This document shows positions 15,563 through 21,159 of a stretch of 21,159 bases of DNA, piece after piece. Source of the stretch: DASZVN01 sp035547055 (GTDB taxonomy: Bacteria; Pseudomonadota; Alphaproteobacteria; Rhizobiales; Methylopilaceae). How positions within the stretch are numbered: the first letter of the stretch is position 1; every line of letters starts with the position of its first letter. The notes beneath the pieces were generated by a model. The model ran no database searches and was not told where the DNA came from. It was given only the letters and a program-made list of their open reading frames with translations. The DNA lies in assembly GCA_035547055.1 (NCBI GenBank), contig DASZVN010000140.1:1-21159 (forward strand), written 5' to 3'. The translations under genes and the position numbers were made by a program.

Positions 15563-15778
15563 ATGCCAAGCTATCAGGAAATTATCGCCCACATCCGCCG
15601 GAACGGCGGCGGCGTTATGAAGACGTGCTGGATTGCGCACGTACTATCGGATCACGGTCTTACAAAGAGACAGGCGCCTAATCGGATCAGCCCGGTCGAA
15701 CGGGTACATCCATGCCCGCCGACCAAGCGACGCTTAATTGAGGATGCTCTCCGCGAGCTTGGTGTATTTGCCGACTGA
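15563..15778 (+). CDS. Small conserved hypothetical protein (71 aa) with KTCWIAHV motif
   Basis: This short gene encodes a basic 71-residue protein with no signal peptide or membrane segment. It has a recognisable pattern: HIRRNGG, then KTCWIAHVLSDHGL, RQAPNRISP, and HPCPPTKRRLIEDALRELGV near the end. I recall widely spread small uncharacterised bacterial proteins with the same Lys-Thr-Cys-Trp-Ile-Ala-His and Pro-Cys-Pro-Pro-x-Lys-Arg blocks, from memory rather than a search. The two Cys could bind metal, but this is a guess. ATG 15563 has a G-rich GGGGG five bases upstream; an AAGGAG at 15536-15541 suits only a non-standard start. Its base composition is visibly less GC-rich than its neighbours, which suggests acquisition. 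It converges on the S10 peptidase gene ten bases away. Confidence 0.68.
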   Translation: MPSYQEIIAHIRRNGGGVMKTCWIAHVLSDHGLTKRQAPNRISPVERVHPCPPTKRRLIEDALRELGVFAD

Positions 15779-15788
15779 CGCCGAAGGC

Positions 15789-17372
15789 TCAACGCGATGG
15801 CCCAGCCCCCTCGCCTAACGCCGTCTCATAGAGCTGGCGCACGTCGGCGGCGAAGGCGGCGCGGCTGTCGTCGCGGGTGTAGAACATGTGGCCGCCGGCA
15901 TAGACCTTGCGCTCCAGCCGGCCGGGATCGTCGCCGAGCGGCTCGATCGCGTTCACCATCAGCTTGGTCGCGGCATAGGGCGTGACGAGGTCGCTCGCGC
16001 CATTGCCGATCAGCGCCCGCGTCTTGGGGTCGAGCGCCAGCACCGCGCGAAGGTCGGACACCGCCTCCGGTGCCTCGGCGTGACCGCCCCATTTCCACTG
16101 TCGCGACACGTCGCGGCTCAGGACCTCGTAGGGATGGCGCGGATCGGCCGGGTAGCCCAGCGTGTCGACGAGGTAGTGGGTGATCGCGCTGGTCAGCGGC
16201 GCCAGCGAGCCCTCGAGCTCGGGCTCAGCCGCGCGGCCGTAGGGCTCGGCGGCGTCGAGCGGCAGCGCGGTGACGGTCGCGTCATAGGGGCTGCCGACGC
16301 GCTCTGCCTTCTGGTGCAGCGCCCGCAGGAACACACCCGGTTGGAGCTGGCCCTTGCTGCGCTCGACCGTGTCCTTGTCGAGCCCGGTCAGGTCGACGAC
16401 GTGCTGGACCATGCGCGCCACGGCCGCCTTGTCGCCGGGACCGCGCAGGAGGTCGGCGAGGTAGGCACCGAAGGCATAGTCCTCGACGGAGGCGCGGGAG
16501 GGCGGGTTCGGCCGGGGATCGGTCTCCTCCGATGCTGCGGCGTAGGACGGCAGCAGCGCCGCCTCGGCGATCGGCGAGTTCGAGCTCGACGGCACCAGCG
16601 ACATGTCGAGCGCCGGCGAGACCATCACCAGGCCCCGCACGCCGACGCCGCGCTCGGTCTGCAGCGCCCGCGCCAGCTTGGCGATGCGAAATCCGCCATA
16701 GCTTTCGCCGGCGAGAAACACCGGCGAGGTGCGGCGGCGGTAGCGGTCGAGCCAGCGCACGACGAAGGCGCCAAGGGTCCCGACATCGCCTTCGGAATTC
16801 CAGAACCGCTGGGCGATCTCGTCGCGGCTGCCCTCGGCGGTGGTGAAGCCGGTGCCGACCGGATCCACGAAGACGAGATCGGTGAAGGACAGCCAGGTCT
16901 CCATATTGGGCTGAAGCGCCACCGGCTCGGACGGGCCGTCGCCCTGGCGGCCGAACGCGAGGCGCAGCGGCCCCACCGCGCCGAGATGGAGATAGGCCGA
17001 GGCGGCGCCGGGGCCGCCGTTGAAGAGGAAGGTCACCGGGCGCGCCGGGTCCGGCTTCTTGCCCGCCGTGTAGGAGACGAAGAAGATCTCGGCGAGCTCC
17101 TGGCCGCTGTCGCGCGCCTGGATCGGGATCTTCGTCGCGGTGACGGTGTAGTCGAGCGGCCCCGACGGCAGGTTCAGCGTCTCGGCGCGGCTCACCGAGG
17201 GGATGGCGGACGGAGCTTCCGCCGCCGGTGCCGGGCCCGGCCGGTGCTCGGCCGGCACGGACGGACCGTCGTGCCGCGGCAGCCCGTGCCGTTCCTGGGC
17301 GAAGGCGCCCCCGCCGGCAGCCAGCGCGACGGCGCCGATGGCGGCGGCCAAGATCGTAGCGAAACGGCGCAT
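15789..17372 (-). CDS. Secreted serine carboxypeptidase-like protein, peptidase family S10
   Basis: This 527-residue protein has a Sec signal peptide (1 to about 26, ending AFAQ) and a Pro/Ala-rich spacer to residue 60. The alpha/beta-hydrolase catalytic core follows. The oxyanion region is FLFNGGPGAASAY near 115, the nucleophile is S224 in AGESYGGFR, and the acid and base are D461 in GNGASDLVTPY and H495 in YAGGHMFYTRDDSR. The full triad is present, so a periplasmic or secreted carboxypeptidase is expected. Family S10 is best known from eukaryotes but this bacterial branch is common. ATG 17372 is preferred because GGAG lies upstream and the signal peptide starts there; 20 extra in-frame codons upstream look non-coding. 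The gene follows holC after 124 bases and is probably transcribed separately. Confidence 0.9.
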   Translation of the reverse strand: MRRFATILAAAIGAVALAAGGGAFAQERHGLPRHDGPSVPAEHRPGPAPAAEAPSAIPSVSRAETLNLPSGPLDYTVTATKIPIQARDSGQELAEIFFVSYTAGKKPDPARPVTFLFNGGPGAASAYLHLGAVGPLRLAFGRQGDGPSEPVALQPNMETWLSFTDLVFVDPVGTGFTTAEGSRDEIAQRFWNSEGDVGTLGAFVVRWLDRYRRRTSPVFLAGESYGGFRIAKLARALQTERGVGVRGLVMVSPALDMSLVPSSSNSPIAEAALLPSYAAASEETDPRPNPPSRASVEDYAFGAYLADLLRGPGDKAAVARMVQHVVDLTGLDKDTVERSKGQLQPGVFLRALHQKAERVGSPYDATVTALPLDAAEPYGRAAEPELEGSLAPLTSAITHYLVDTLGYPADPRHPYEVLSRDVSRQWKWGGHAEAPEAVSDLRAVLALDPKTRALIGNGASDLVTPYAATKLMVNAIEPLGDDPGRLERKVYAGGHMFYTRDDSRAAFAADVRQLYETALGEGAGPSR

Positions 17373-17458
17373 CGGCGGCTCTCCAGGAGTGGTTGCGGGA
17401 AGCCCGACCGTCGGCGGGCGCGCCAGCACCAACGCCGTTGAGGGCCGAATTGAGGCGA

Positions 17459-17498
17459 AGGCCGGCGCTCACGCGCTCGTCAACGCGCGAGCCGGCCT
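17459..17498 (-). terminator. Long hairpin at the holC stop codon
   Basis: AGGCCGGC (17459-17466) and GCCGGCCT (17491-17498) pair perfectly, and the stem continues inward through a small bulge and a GCGC/GCGC pair around an eight-base loop. It starts within the holC stop codon when read on the minus strand. No T run follows, so it may protect the mRNA end or end transcription weakly. Confidence 0.4.
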
Positions 17499-17946
17499 AC
17501 GCCTCCTTGCGCCAGCGGCCGTCGTCGTCCTGCTGCCAATAGCTGAGGTCGTGGCCCTCGCCCTTGTGGCGGCGCCAGCGGACGCGGGCGGCGGCGACCG
17601 CCTCGGCGTCGTGGCCGTCGAACAGCACCAGCGCGCGGACATAGGGCGCGAGGTCGGGCCCCTCGGCGCCGTCGACCAGGACGCGGACCACGGCGGCATT
17701 CGGATTGCCGTCACCCGCCGTCAGAAAGATCGGCTGGCGGTCGAGATGGCCGTCGGCGGCGGTGCCGTGGGGCAGGAAGCTGCCGTCGCCATAGGTCCAC
17801 AGCATCTCGTCGAGCGCCGCGACCCGCTCGTCGGAGGCGGCCTGGACCACGGCGCGCCAGCCCCGCTCCAGGCATTTCTCGAGTAGCAGCGGCAGCGCCC
17901 GCTCCAGCGGCTGCCGCGTCAGGTGATAAAATAGGATCTCGGTCAC
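17497..17946 (-). CDS. holC: DNA polymerase III subunit chi
   Basis: This 149-residue protein is a clamp-loader accessory subunit that in E. coli links the replicase to single-strand binding protein. The start TEILFYHLTRQPLERALPLLLEK, the middle ERVAALDEMLWTYGDGSFLPHG and the QPIFLT strand are typical of HolC. The C-terminal RWRRHKGEGHDLSYWQQD is the usual alphaproteobacterial ending. ATG 17946 sits 31 bases after miaA on the same strand, so the two may be cotranscribed. In many relatives holC lies beside pepA, which is absent here. It ends in a long hairpin. Confidence 0.92.
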   Translation of the reverse strand: MTEILFYHLTRQPLERALPLLLEKCLERGWRAVVQAASDERVAALDEMLWTYGDGSFLPHGTAADGHLDRQPIFLTAGDGNPNAAVVRVLVDGAEGPDLAPYVRALVLFDGHDAEAVAAARVRWRRHKGEGHDLSYWQQDDDGRWRKEA

Positions 17947-17977
17947 GGCGCGAGCGTTGCGGCCCGGCGGCCGCGCG

Positions 17978-18898
17978 TCAAGCGCTGCGGGCGTGCGGGC
18001 GGGCCTGGGCGAGCACCGCGGCGACGGCCCGCTCGGGCGTGGCGCGCGGCCAGTCGGACATGCGGTTGCGGAACCACGTCCCCTGTCGCTTGGCGTAGCG
18101 GCGGGTATCGCCCAGCACCGCCTCGACCGCCTCGCTGCGGCCGATCTCGCCGTGAAGATGGCGCAGCAGCGGCAGCACGCCGAGCGCCTTCATCGCCGGC
18201 AGCTCCGGCCCGAGCCCCCGCGTCGCGAGCGCCGCCGCCTCGTCGAGCGCCCCCATCCCCATCATGGCCGCGAAGCGCGACGCGATGCGGACGTGGAGCT
18301 CGGCCCGATCGACCGCGAGCACCAGGCGGGCGACGCCGGCCGGCGGCAGCGGCGCCGGCGCCGGCTTGGCGTGCCAGGACGACAGCGGCCGGCCGGTCGC
18401 GGCCAGGACTTCGAGCGCACGGAGGAGACGCTGCCGATCGGTCGGCCGGATGCGCGCCGCCCCGACCGGATCGCGGCGTGCCAGCTCGGCGTGAAGCGCA
18501 TCGACCGGGCCCGCCGCCTCGGCCCGCACCGCCGCCCGCACCGCCGCCGGCACCTCCGGCACGGCGGCGAGGCCGCGCGTCAGCGCCTCGAAATAAAGGC
18601 CCGTTCCGCCGACGAAAATCAGCGGTCCGGCATGGCTCTCCCGGAGCAGGCGTCGGACGTCGCCGAGCCATCGCCCGACCGAACACGCCTCCGCGGGATC
18701 GACATGGCCATAGAGGCGATGCGGAGCCCGCGACTCGTCGGCCAGCGACGGCCGCGCCGTCAGCACCCGGAGCCCGGCATAGACCTGCATCGAATCGGCA
18801 TTGACGATGGTGCCGCCGAGGCGCTCGGCCAGCGCCAGCGCAACCGCCGACTTGCCGCTCGCGGTCGGCCCCGCGATCAGGACGGCGCGGAGCGTCAC
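17978..18898 (-). CDS. miaA: tRNA dimethylallyltransferase
   Basis: This 306-residue enzyme adds a dimethylallyl group to A37 of tRNAs that read UNN codons, the first step toward ms2i6A. The P-loop GPTASGKSAVALALAERL is at residues 10-27. IVNADSMQVYAGL is near 31, GGTGLYFEALTRGL is near 97 and RQGTWFRNRM, close to the C-terminus, matches the family tRNA-contact motif. The length is normal. The start is GTG at 18898 with GGAG/GAGG-like bases upstream. It is divergent from serB across 60 bases, an arrangement kept in many alphaproteobacteria, so the promoters must overlap. Confidence 0.95.
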   Translation of the reverse strand: MTLRAVLIAGPTASGKSAVALALAERLGGTIVNADSMQVYAGLRVLTARPSLADESRAPHRLYGHVDPAEACSVGRWLGDVRRLLRESHAGPLIFVGGTGLYFEALTRGLAAVPEVPAAVRAAVRAEAAGPVDALHAELARRDPVGAARIRPTDRQRLLRALEVLAATGRPLSSWHAKPAPAPLPPAGVARLVLAVDRAELHVRIASRFAAMMGMGALDEAAALATRGLGPELPAMKALGVLPLLRHLHGEIGRSEAVEAVLGDTRRYAKRQGTWFRNRMSDWPRATPERAVAAVLAQARPHARSA

Positions 18899-18958
18899 GT
18901 CCTCGACTCCGGCGCTCGCGCGCGGCTATAGCCACGCCGTCCCCCCTGCCCGGCCGTC

Positions 18959-19855
18959 ATGACCCACATCGCCTCCCTCGTCTCCAACCCCGCGGCGCCC
19001 GCGCTCGACGGCGCCTTGCTTGAACGTCTCGCCGCGCGCCTCCCGGCGCCGTCCGCGCCGCGATGGCTCGCCGCAGGAATTGCAGCCGACCTGCCCTTCT
19101 CCCCCGATGCCGGCGCCGACCTCACGGCGCTGGCCGCGGCGCTCCGCGAGGAAGCCGGCGCCGCACCGGTCGACGTCAACATCCTGCCCGCTTCCGGGCG
19201 CCGCAAGCGGCTCTTTGTCGCTGACATGGACTCCACCATGATCGGCCAGGAATGCCTCGACGAGCTGGCCGATTTCGTCGGCCTGAAGGAGAGGGTCGCC
19301 GCGATCACCGCGCGGGCGATGCGGGGCGAGATCGCCTTCGAGCCGGCGCTGCGCGAACGGGTGACACTGCTTCGCGGCCTTTCCGCGGCGGTGGTGGACC
19401 GGCTGCTCGGGGAGCGCATCACCCTGACGCCCGGCGCCCGCACCGCGGTCGCGACCATGCGCGCCCACGGCTGCCACGCGGTGCTGGTGTCGGGCGGCTT
19501 CACCGTGTTCACGGAAGCGATCGCGGCGCGGCTCGGCTTCCACGCCCATCGCGGCAATGTGCTGGAGATGGCCGACGGCGCGCTGCTCGGCACGGTGGCC
19601 GAGCCCATCCTCGGGCGTGCGGCGAAGCTCGAGGCGCTGATCGAGACCCGCGCCGCGCTCGGACTCGCCTCTGCCGAGACGCTCGCGGTCGGCGACGGCG
19701 CCAACGACCTCGCCATGCTGGGCGAGGCCGGGCTCGGCGTCGCCTTCCGCGCCAAGCCCGCGGTCGCCGCCGCCGCGGCGGCGCGGATCGAGCACGGCGA
19801 CCTCACCGCCCTGCTCTATCTGCAAGGCTATCGGCGGGAAGAGTTTTCGGAGTAG
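18959..19855 (+). CDS. serB: Phosphoserine phosphatase
   Basis: This 298-residue HAD-superfamily enzyme converts phosphoserine to serine, the last step of serine synthesis. The nucleophile and acid are D89 and D91 in ADMDSTMIGQECLDELAD. Motif II is SGGF at 178-181, the motif III Lys is K223 in GRAAKLEALI, and motif IV is GDGANDLAML at 245-254. The N-terminal 80 residues are a shortened ACT-like region, usual in alphaproteobacterial SerB. ATG 18959 lies 60 bases from the miaA GTG. The 3' end overlaps the convergent ribbon-helix-helix gene by 28 bases. Confidence 0.96.
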   Translation: MTHIASLVSNPAAPALDGALLERLAARLPAPSAPRWLAAGIAADLPFSPDAGADLTALAAALREEAGAAPVDVNILPASGRRKRLFVADMDSTMIGQECLDELADFVGLKERVAAITARAMRGEIAFEPALRERVTLLRGLSAAVVDRLLGERITLTPGARTAVATMRAHGCHAVLVSGGFTVFTEAIAARLGFHAHRGNVLEMADGALLGTVAEPILGRAAKLEALIETRAALGLASAETLAVGDGANDLAMLGEAGLGVAFRAKPAVAAAAAARIEHGDLTALLYLQGYRREEFSE

Positions 19856-20070
19856 CCGGCGCCGCGCAGCACGCCGAGGACGAAGACCCGGATCGCGGAG
19901 GACAGGTTGCGCTCGCCGCGTCCCGCGTCGATCTCGGCGACGAGGCCCCGGAGCGGAAGCCCGCGTGCGGCCGCGATGTCCTTCAGCGCCGCCCAGAACT
20001 CCGCTTCCAGGCTGATCGAGGTGCGATGGCCGGCGATGTCGACCGAGCGCTTGACGATGCCGTCGCTCAC
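19828..20070 (-). CDS. Ribbon-helix-helix domain protein (RHH_4-like)
   Basis: This is an 80-residue protein with a predicted DNA-binding ribbon-helix-helix. KRSVDIAGHRTSISLEAEFW would be the strand and first helix, DIAAARGLPLRGLVAEIDAG the second part and LSSAIRVFVLGVLRG the closing helix. This matches the alphaproteobacterial RHH family normally found after fumC and a DUF4169 gene. The start is GTG at 20070 with GAGG eight bases upstream. It overlaps serB tail to tail by 28 bases. A 90-base palindromic repeat separates it from the DUF4169 gene. The target is unknown. Confidence 0.85.
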   Translation of the reverse strand: MSDGIVKRSVDIAGHRTSISLEAEFWAALKDIAAARGLPLRGLVAEIDAGRGERNLSSAIRVFVLGVLRGAGYSENSSRR

Positions 20071-20083
20071 GCGACTACCTCGC

Positions 20084-20173
20084 CGTCATTGCGAGGAGGA
20101 GCCGACGAAGCAGCCCAGAGCGATGAGCGCGGCGCCAGCAACCCTGGATTGCTTCGCTGCGCTCGCAACGACG
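20084..20173. repeat. 90-base palindromic intergenic repeat
   Basis: CGTCATTGCGAG (20084-20095) and CTCGCAACGACG (20162-20173) are inverted copies with one mismatch, and inner parts such as CGACGAAGCA and TGCTTCG continue the pairing imperfectly. It belongs to the widespread CGTCATTGCGAG-type repeats. It lies between the DUF4169 and RHH genes and leaves only the RHH ribosome-binding site on its left side. Confidence 0.8.
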
Positions 20174-20187
20174 CGTGAGGGTCGGCA

Positions 20188-20376
20188 TCAAGACCGGTGA
20201 TCGTCCTCGCGGCGGTGCTGGTCGAGCGTATGTTCGGCTTTTTCCGCCTCGGCCCGCTCCCGCGCCTTCTCGCTCTTGGTGCGGCCGAAGCGGGCGCGGT
20301 TCGCCACCGCCGCCTCATCCTTCGCGGCCCGCTCCCGCGCCTTCCGCGCGATCCTAAGGTTGACGAGGTCGCCCAT
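20188..20376 (-). CDS. DUF4169 family small basic protein
   Basis: This 62-residue, highly charged protein starts MGDLVNLRIARKARERAAKD and has the conserved NRARFGRTKSEKARERAEAE stretch, then a HTLDQHRRE tail. This is the DUF4169 pattern of alphaproteobacteria. Most of it should form a helix rich in Lys, Arg, Glu and Ala. ATG 20376 fits the family N-terminus; a GTG at 20391 directly after the ccdB stop is an alternative giving five extra residues. It is normally next to fumC, but here ccdAB intervene. Function is unknown. Confidence 0.85.
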   Translation of the reverse strand: MGDLVNLRIARKARERAAKDEAAVANRARFGRTKSEKARERAEAEKAEHTLDQHRREDDHRS

Positions 20377-20391
20377 GCCGGATGCCGCCAC

Positions 20392-20697
20392 TCAAACGCC
20401 GGTGAAGAGAAGATCGAGTGCGGCGACGATCCCGTGGCGGTAGCGTTCGAGATTGTCGACCGCCTCGCCGAGCCGCCGCGGCTCGATTGCAAAGAGCTCG
20501 GAGATCGAGAGGGTGCAGAGGATCCCCTCGACGGTCATGGTCGGGTGCAGGCGGCTTACGCCTCGCAGCACATCGGTCTGCACCAGCGGAGCGACGACTC
20601 TGAGCTTCAGCGCCTCAATGCGGTCGCTCTGTAGATCGATCAAGAAGGGGGCCCGGCGCCCGCTCGAACCGACATTGCGGTAGACGTCGTATTGCAT
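20392..20697 (-). CDS. ccdB: CcdB-family toxin of a type II toxin-antitoxin system
   Basis: This is a 101-residue protein, the same length as F-plasmid CcdB, a gyrase poison. It starts MQYDVYRNVG, with FLIDLQSDRIEALKLRVVAPL near 18-38, and ends VAALDLLFTGV, matching the fold block by block. The last three residues, T99-G100-V101, differ from the W99-G100-I101 that F-plasmid CcdB needs to trap gyrase, so toxicity is uncertain. ATG 20697 shares one base with the ccdA stop (TGATG), giving translational coupling. The base composition is less GC-rich than the surroundings, consistent with acquisition. Confidence 0.88.
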   Translation of the reverse strand: MQYDVYRNVGSSGRRAPFLIDLQSDRIEALKLRVVAPLVQTDVLRGVSRLHPTMTVEGILCTLSISELFAIEPRRLGEAVDNLERYRHGIVAALDLLFTGV

Positions 20698-20942
20698 CAG
20701 CGCTGACGCCGAAATTCTTCGCCGACCGTGCCATATTCCTCGATATAGCGGTTGAAAGCGTCGATTCCCGCTTGGTTTTCCTGCTCCCAGGCAAACGATG
20801 CACGTCGCTTTTCGACACGCCGGCGGAGCGCGGTGTTCGCCGCGCGCTCGACATCGATGCCGAGCCGTCGCGCCTCGGCGACAAGGCCGGCATCGACCTC
20901 CACACCCACCTTGGTTTCCAAGCTTCGGCGTTTCGCGACCAT
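20697..20942 (-). CDS. ccdA: CcdA-family antitoxin
   Basis: This 81-residue protein has an N-terminal ribbon-helix-helix DNA-binding part: KVGVEVDAGLVAEARRLGI, then a helix to about residue 45. The C-terminal part contains RRASFAWEQENQAGIDAFN and RYIEEYGTVGEEFRR. The W..EN..G......I..G....E.R pattern matches the toxin-binding tail of F-plasmid CcdA. ATG 20942 follows a very good AAGGAG site six bases upstream. It should neutralise the CcdB product and repress the operon together with it. It lies 45 bases downstream of the fumC stop, in the same orientation. Confidence 0.9.
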   Translation of the reverse strand: MVAKRRSLETKVGVEVDAGLVAEARRLGIDVERAANTALRRRVEKRRASFAWEQENQAGIDAFNRYIEEYGTVGEEFRRQR

Positions 20943-20965
20943 GAGACGCTCCTTGGGCGCACAAC

Positions 20966-20974
20966 CTATCATAG
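20966..20974 (-). promoter_or_regulatory. Candidate ccdA -10 element within a small palindrome
   Basis: CTATCATAG is a nine-base palindrome and on the minus strand contains TATGAT, a good -10 match about 25 bases before the ccdA ATG. No convincing -35 is seen, as the expected place is GC-rich. An RHH antitoxin could bind such a site to autoregulate. Confidence 0.3.
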
Positions 20975-20987
20975 TGAAGGTCGATTT

Positions 20988-21159
20988 TCACCCCGGCCCG
21001 ATCATCTTCTCCGGGCGTACCAGGCGGTCGAACTCCTCGGCGGTGACGAAGCCGAGCTTCACCGCCTCCTCCTTCAGCGTCGTGCCGTTGTGGTGGGCGG
21101 TCTTGGCGACCTTGGTCGCGTTGTCGTAGCCGATCTTCGGCGCCAGCGCCGTCACCAGC
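20988..21159 (-). CDS. fumC: Fumarate hydratase class II, C-terminal end (partial)
   Basis: Only the last 56 codons and the stop are in the window; the gene continues past the right edge. The fragment reads LVTALAPKIGYDNATKVAKT, then AHHNGTTLKEEAVKLGF, VTAEEFDRLVRPEKMIGPG. It matches the C-terminal domain of class II fumarase, including the NPxIGYD-like segment and the RPExM ending. The enzyme converts fumarate to malate in the citric acid cycle. No active-site residues are visible in this part. Its position before ccdAB and DUF4169/RHH supports the call. Confidence 0.9.
   Translation of the reverse strand, partial: LVTALAPKIGYDNATKVAKTAHHNGTTLKEEAVKLGFVTAEEFDRLVRPEKMIGPG

Noticed and set aside
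15888..17441. A 517-codon plus-strand frame antisense to the S10 peptidase
   Set aside because: No domain pattern; the minus strand has signal peptide and complete catalytic triad.
17957..18931. A 324-codon plus-strand frame antisense to miaA
   Set aside because: Arg/Ala/His-rich shadow sequence opposite a complete MiaA.
18895..19825. Two overlapping minus-strand frames of about 300 codons antisense to serB
   Set aside because: SerB has all four HAD motifs on the plus strand; the antisense frames are low-complexity.

Overview
This is a GC-rich window with strong third-position G/C codon bias, most likely from the chromosome of an alphaproteobacterium (Rhizobiales/Rhodospirillales-like). The evidence is gene order and gene style: a pyrB-pyrC-like-plsY-dprA operon, divergent miaA and serB, and fumC followed by a DUF4169 protein and a ribbon-helix-helix protein. 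The intergenic gaps also carry short palindromic repeats of the kind common in those genomes. The genus cannot be fixed from the sequence alone.

Positions 1-5.4 kb (minus strand) read as one probable operon: a cobalamin-independent methionine-synthase-like protein, a Rieske non-haem iron oxygenase, a periplasmic binding protein and a fused two-domain ABC permease. The partner ATPase is not visible and would lie beyond position 1. A MarR regulator (5479) is divergently transcribed from this operon across a gap with inverted repeats, followed by a YciI-like protein. Facing it is a second minus-strand set: an Old Yellow Enzyme family oxidoreductase, a VOC metalloenzyme and a UPF0173 metallo-hydrolase. 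Together, 1-8.9 kb looks like an accessory uptake-and-oxidation region for an unknown, perhaps aromatic or methylated, small molecule.

Positions 9-14.3 kb are mostly housekeeping. They hold ruvX, a secreted Gly/Tyr/Arg-rich protein convergent with it, then the pyrimidine/phospholipid/DNA-uptake operon pyrB, a dihydroorotase-like protein lacking key zinc ligands, plsY and dprA. Three inverted-repeat elements follow at 14.3-14.5 kb. Next come a 3-hydroxyisobutyrate-dehydrogenase-family enzyme and a small, less GC-rich gene (15563-15778).

Positions 15.8-19.9 kb hold a secreted S10 serine carboxypeptidase-like protein, holC and miaA (minus strand) and serB (plus strand). The right end (19.8-21.16 kb, minus strand) is fumC (3' end only), a ccdA-ccdB toxin-antitoxin pair, a DUF4169 protein and a ribbon-helix-helix protein. 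The toxin-antitoxin pair and a palindromic repeat appear to interrupt an otherwise conserved fumC-DUF4169-RHH arrangement. No tRNA, rRNA, CRISPR array or transposase was recognised.
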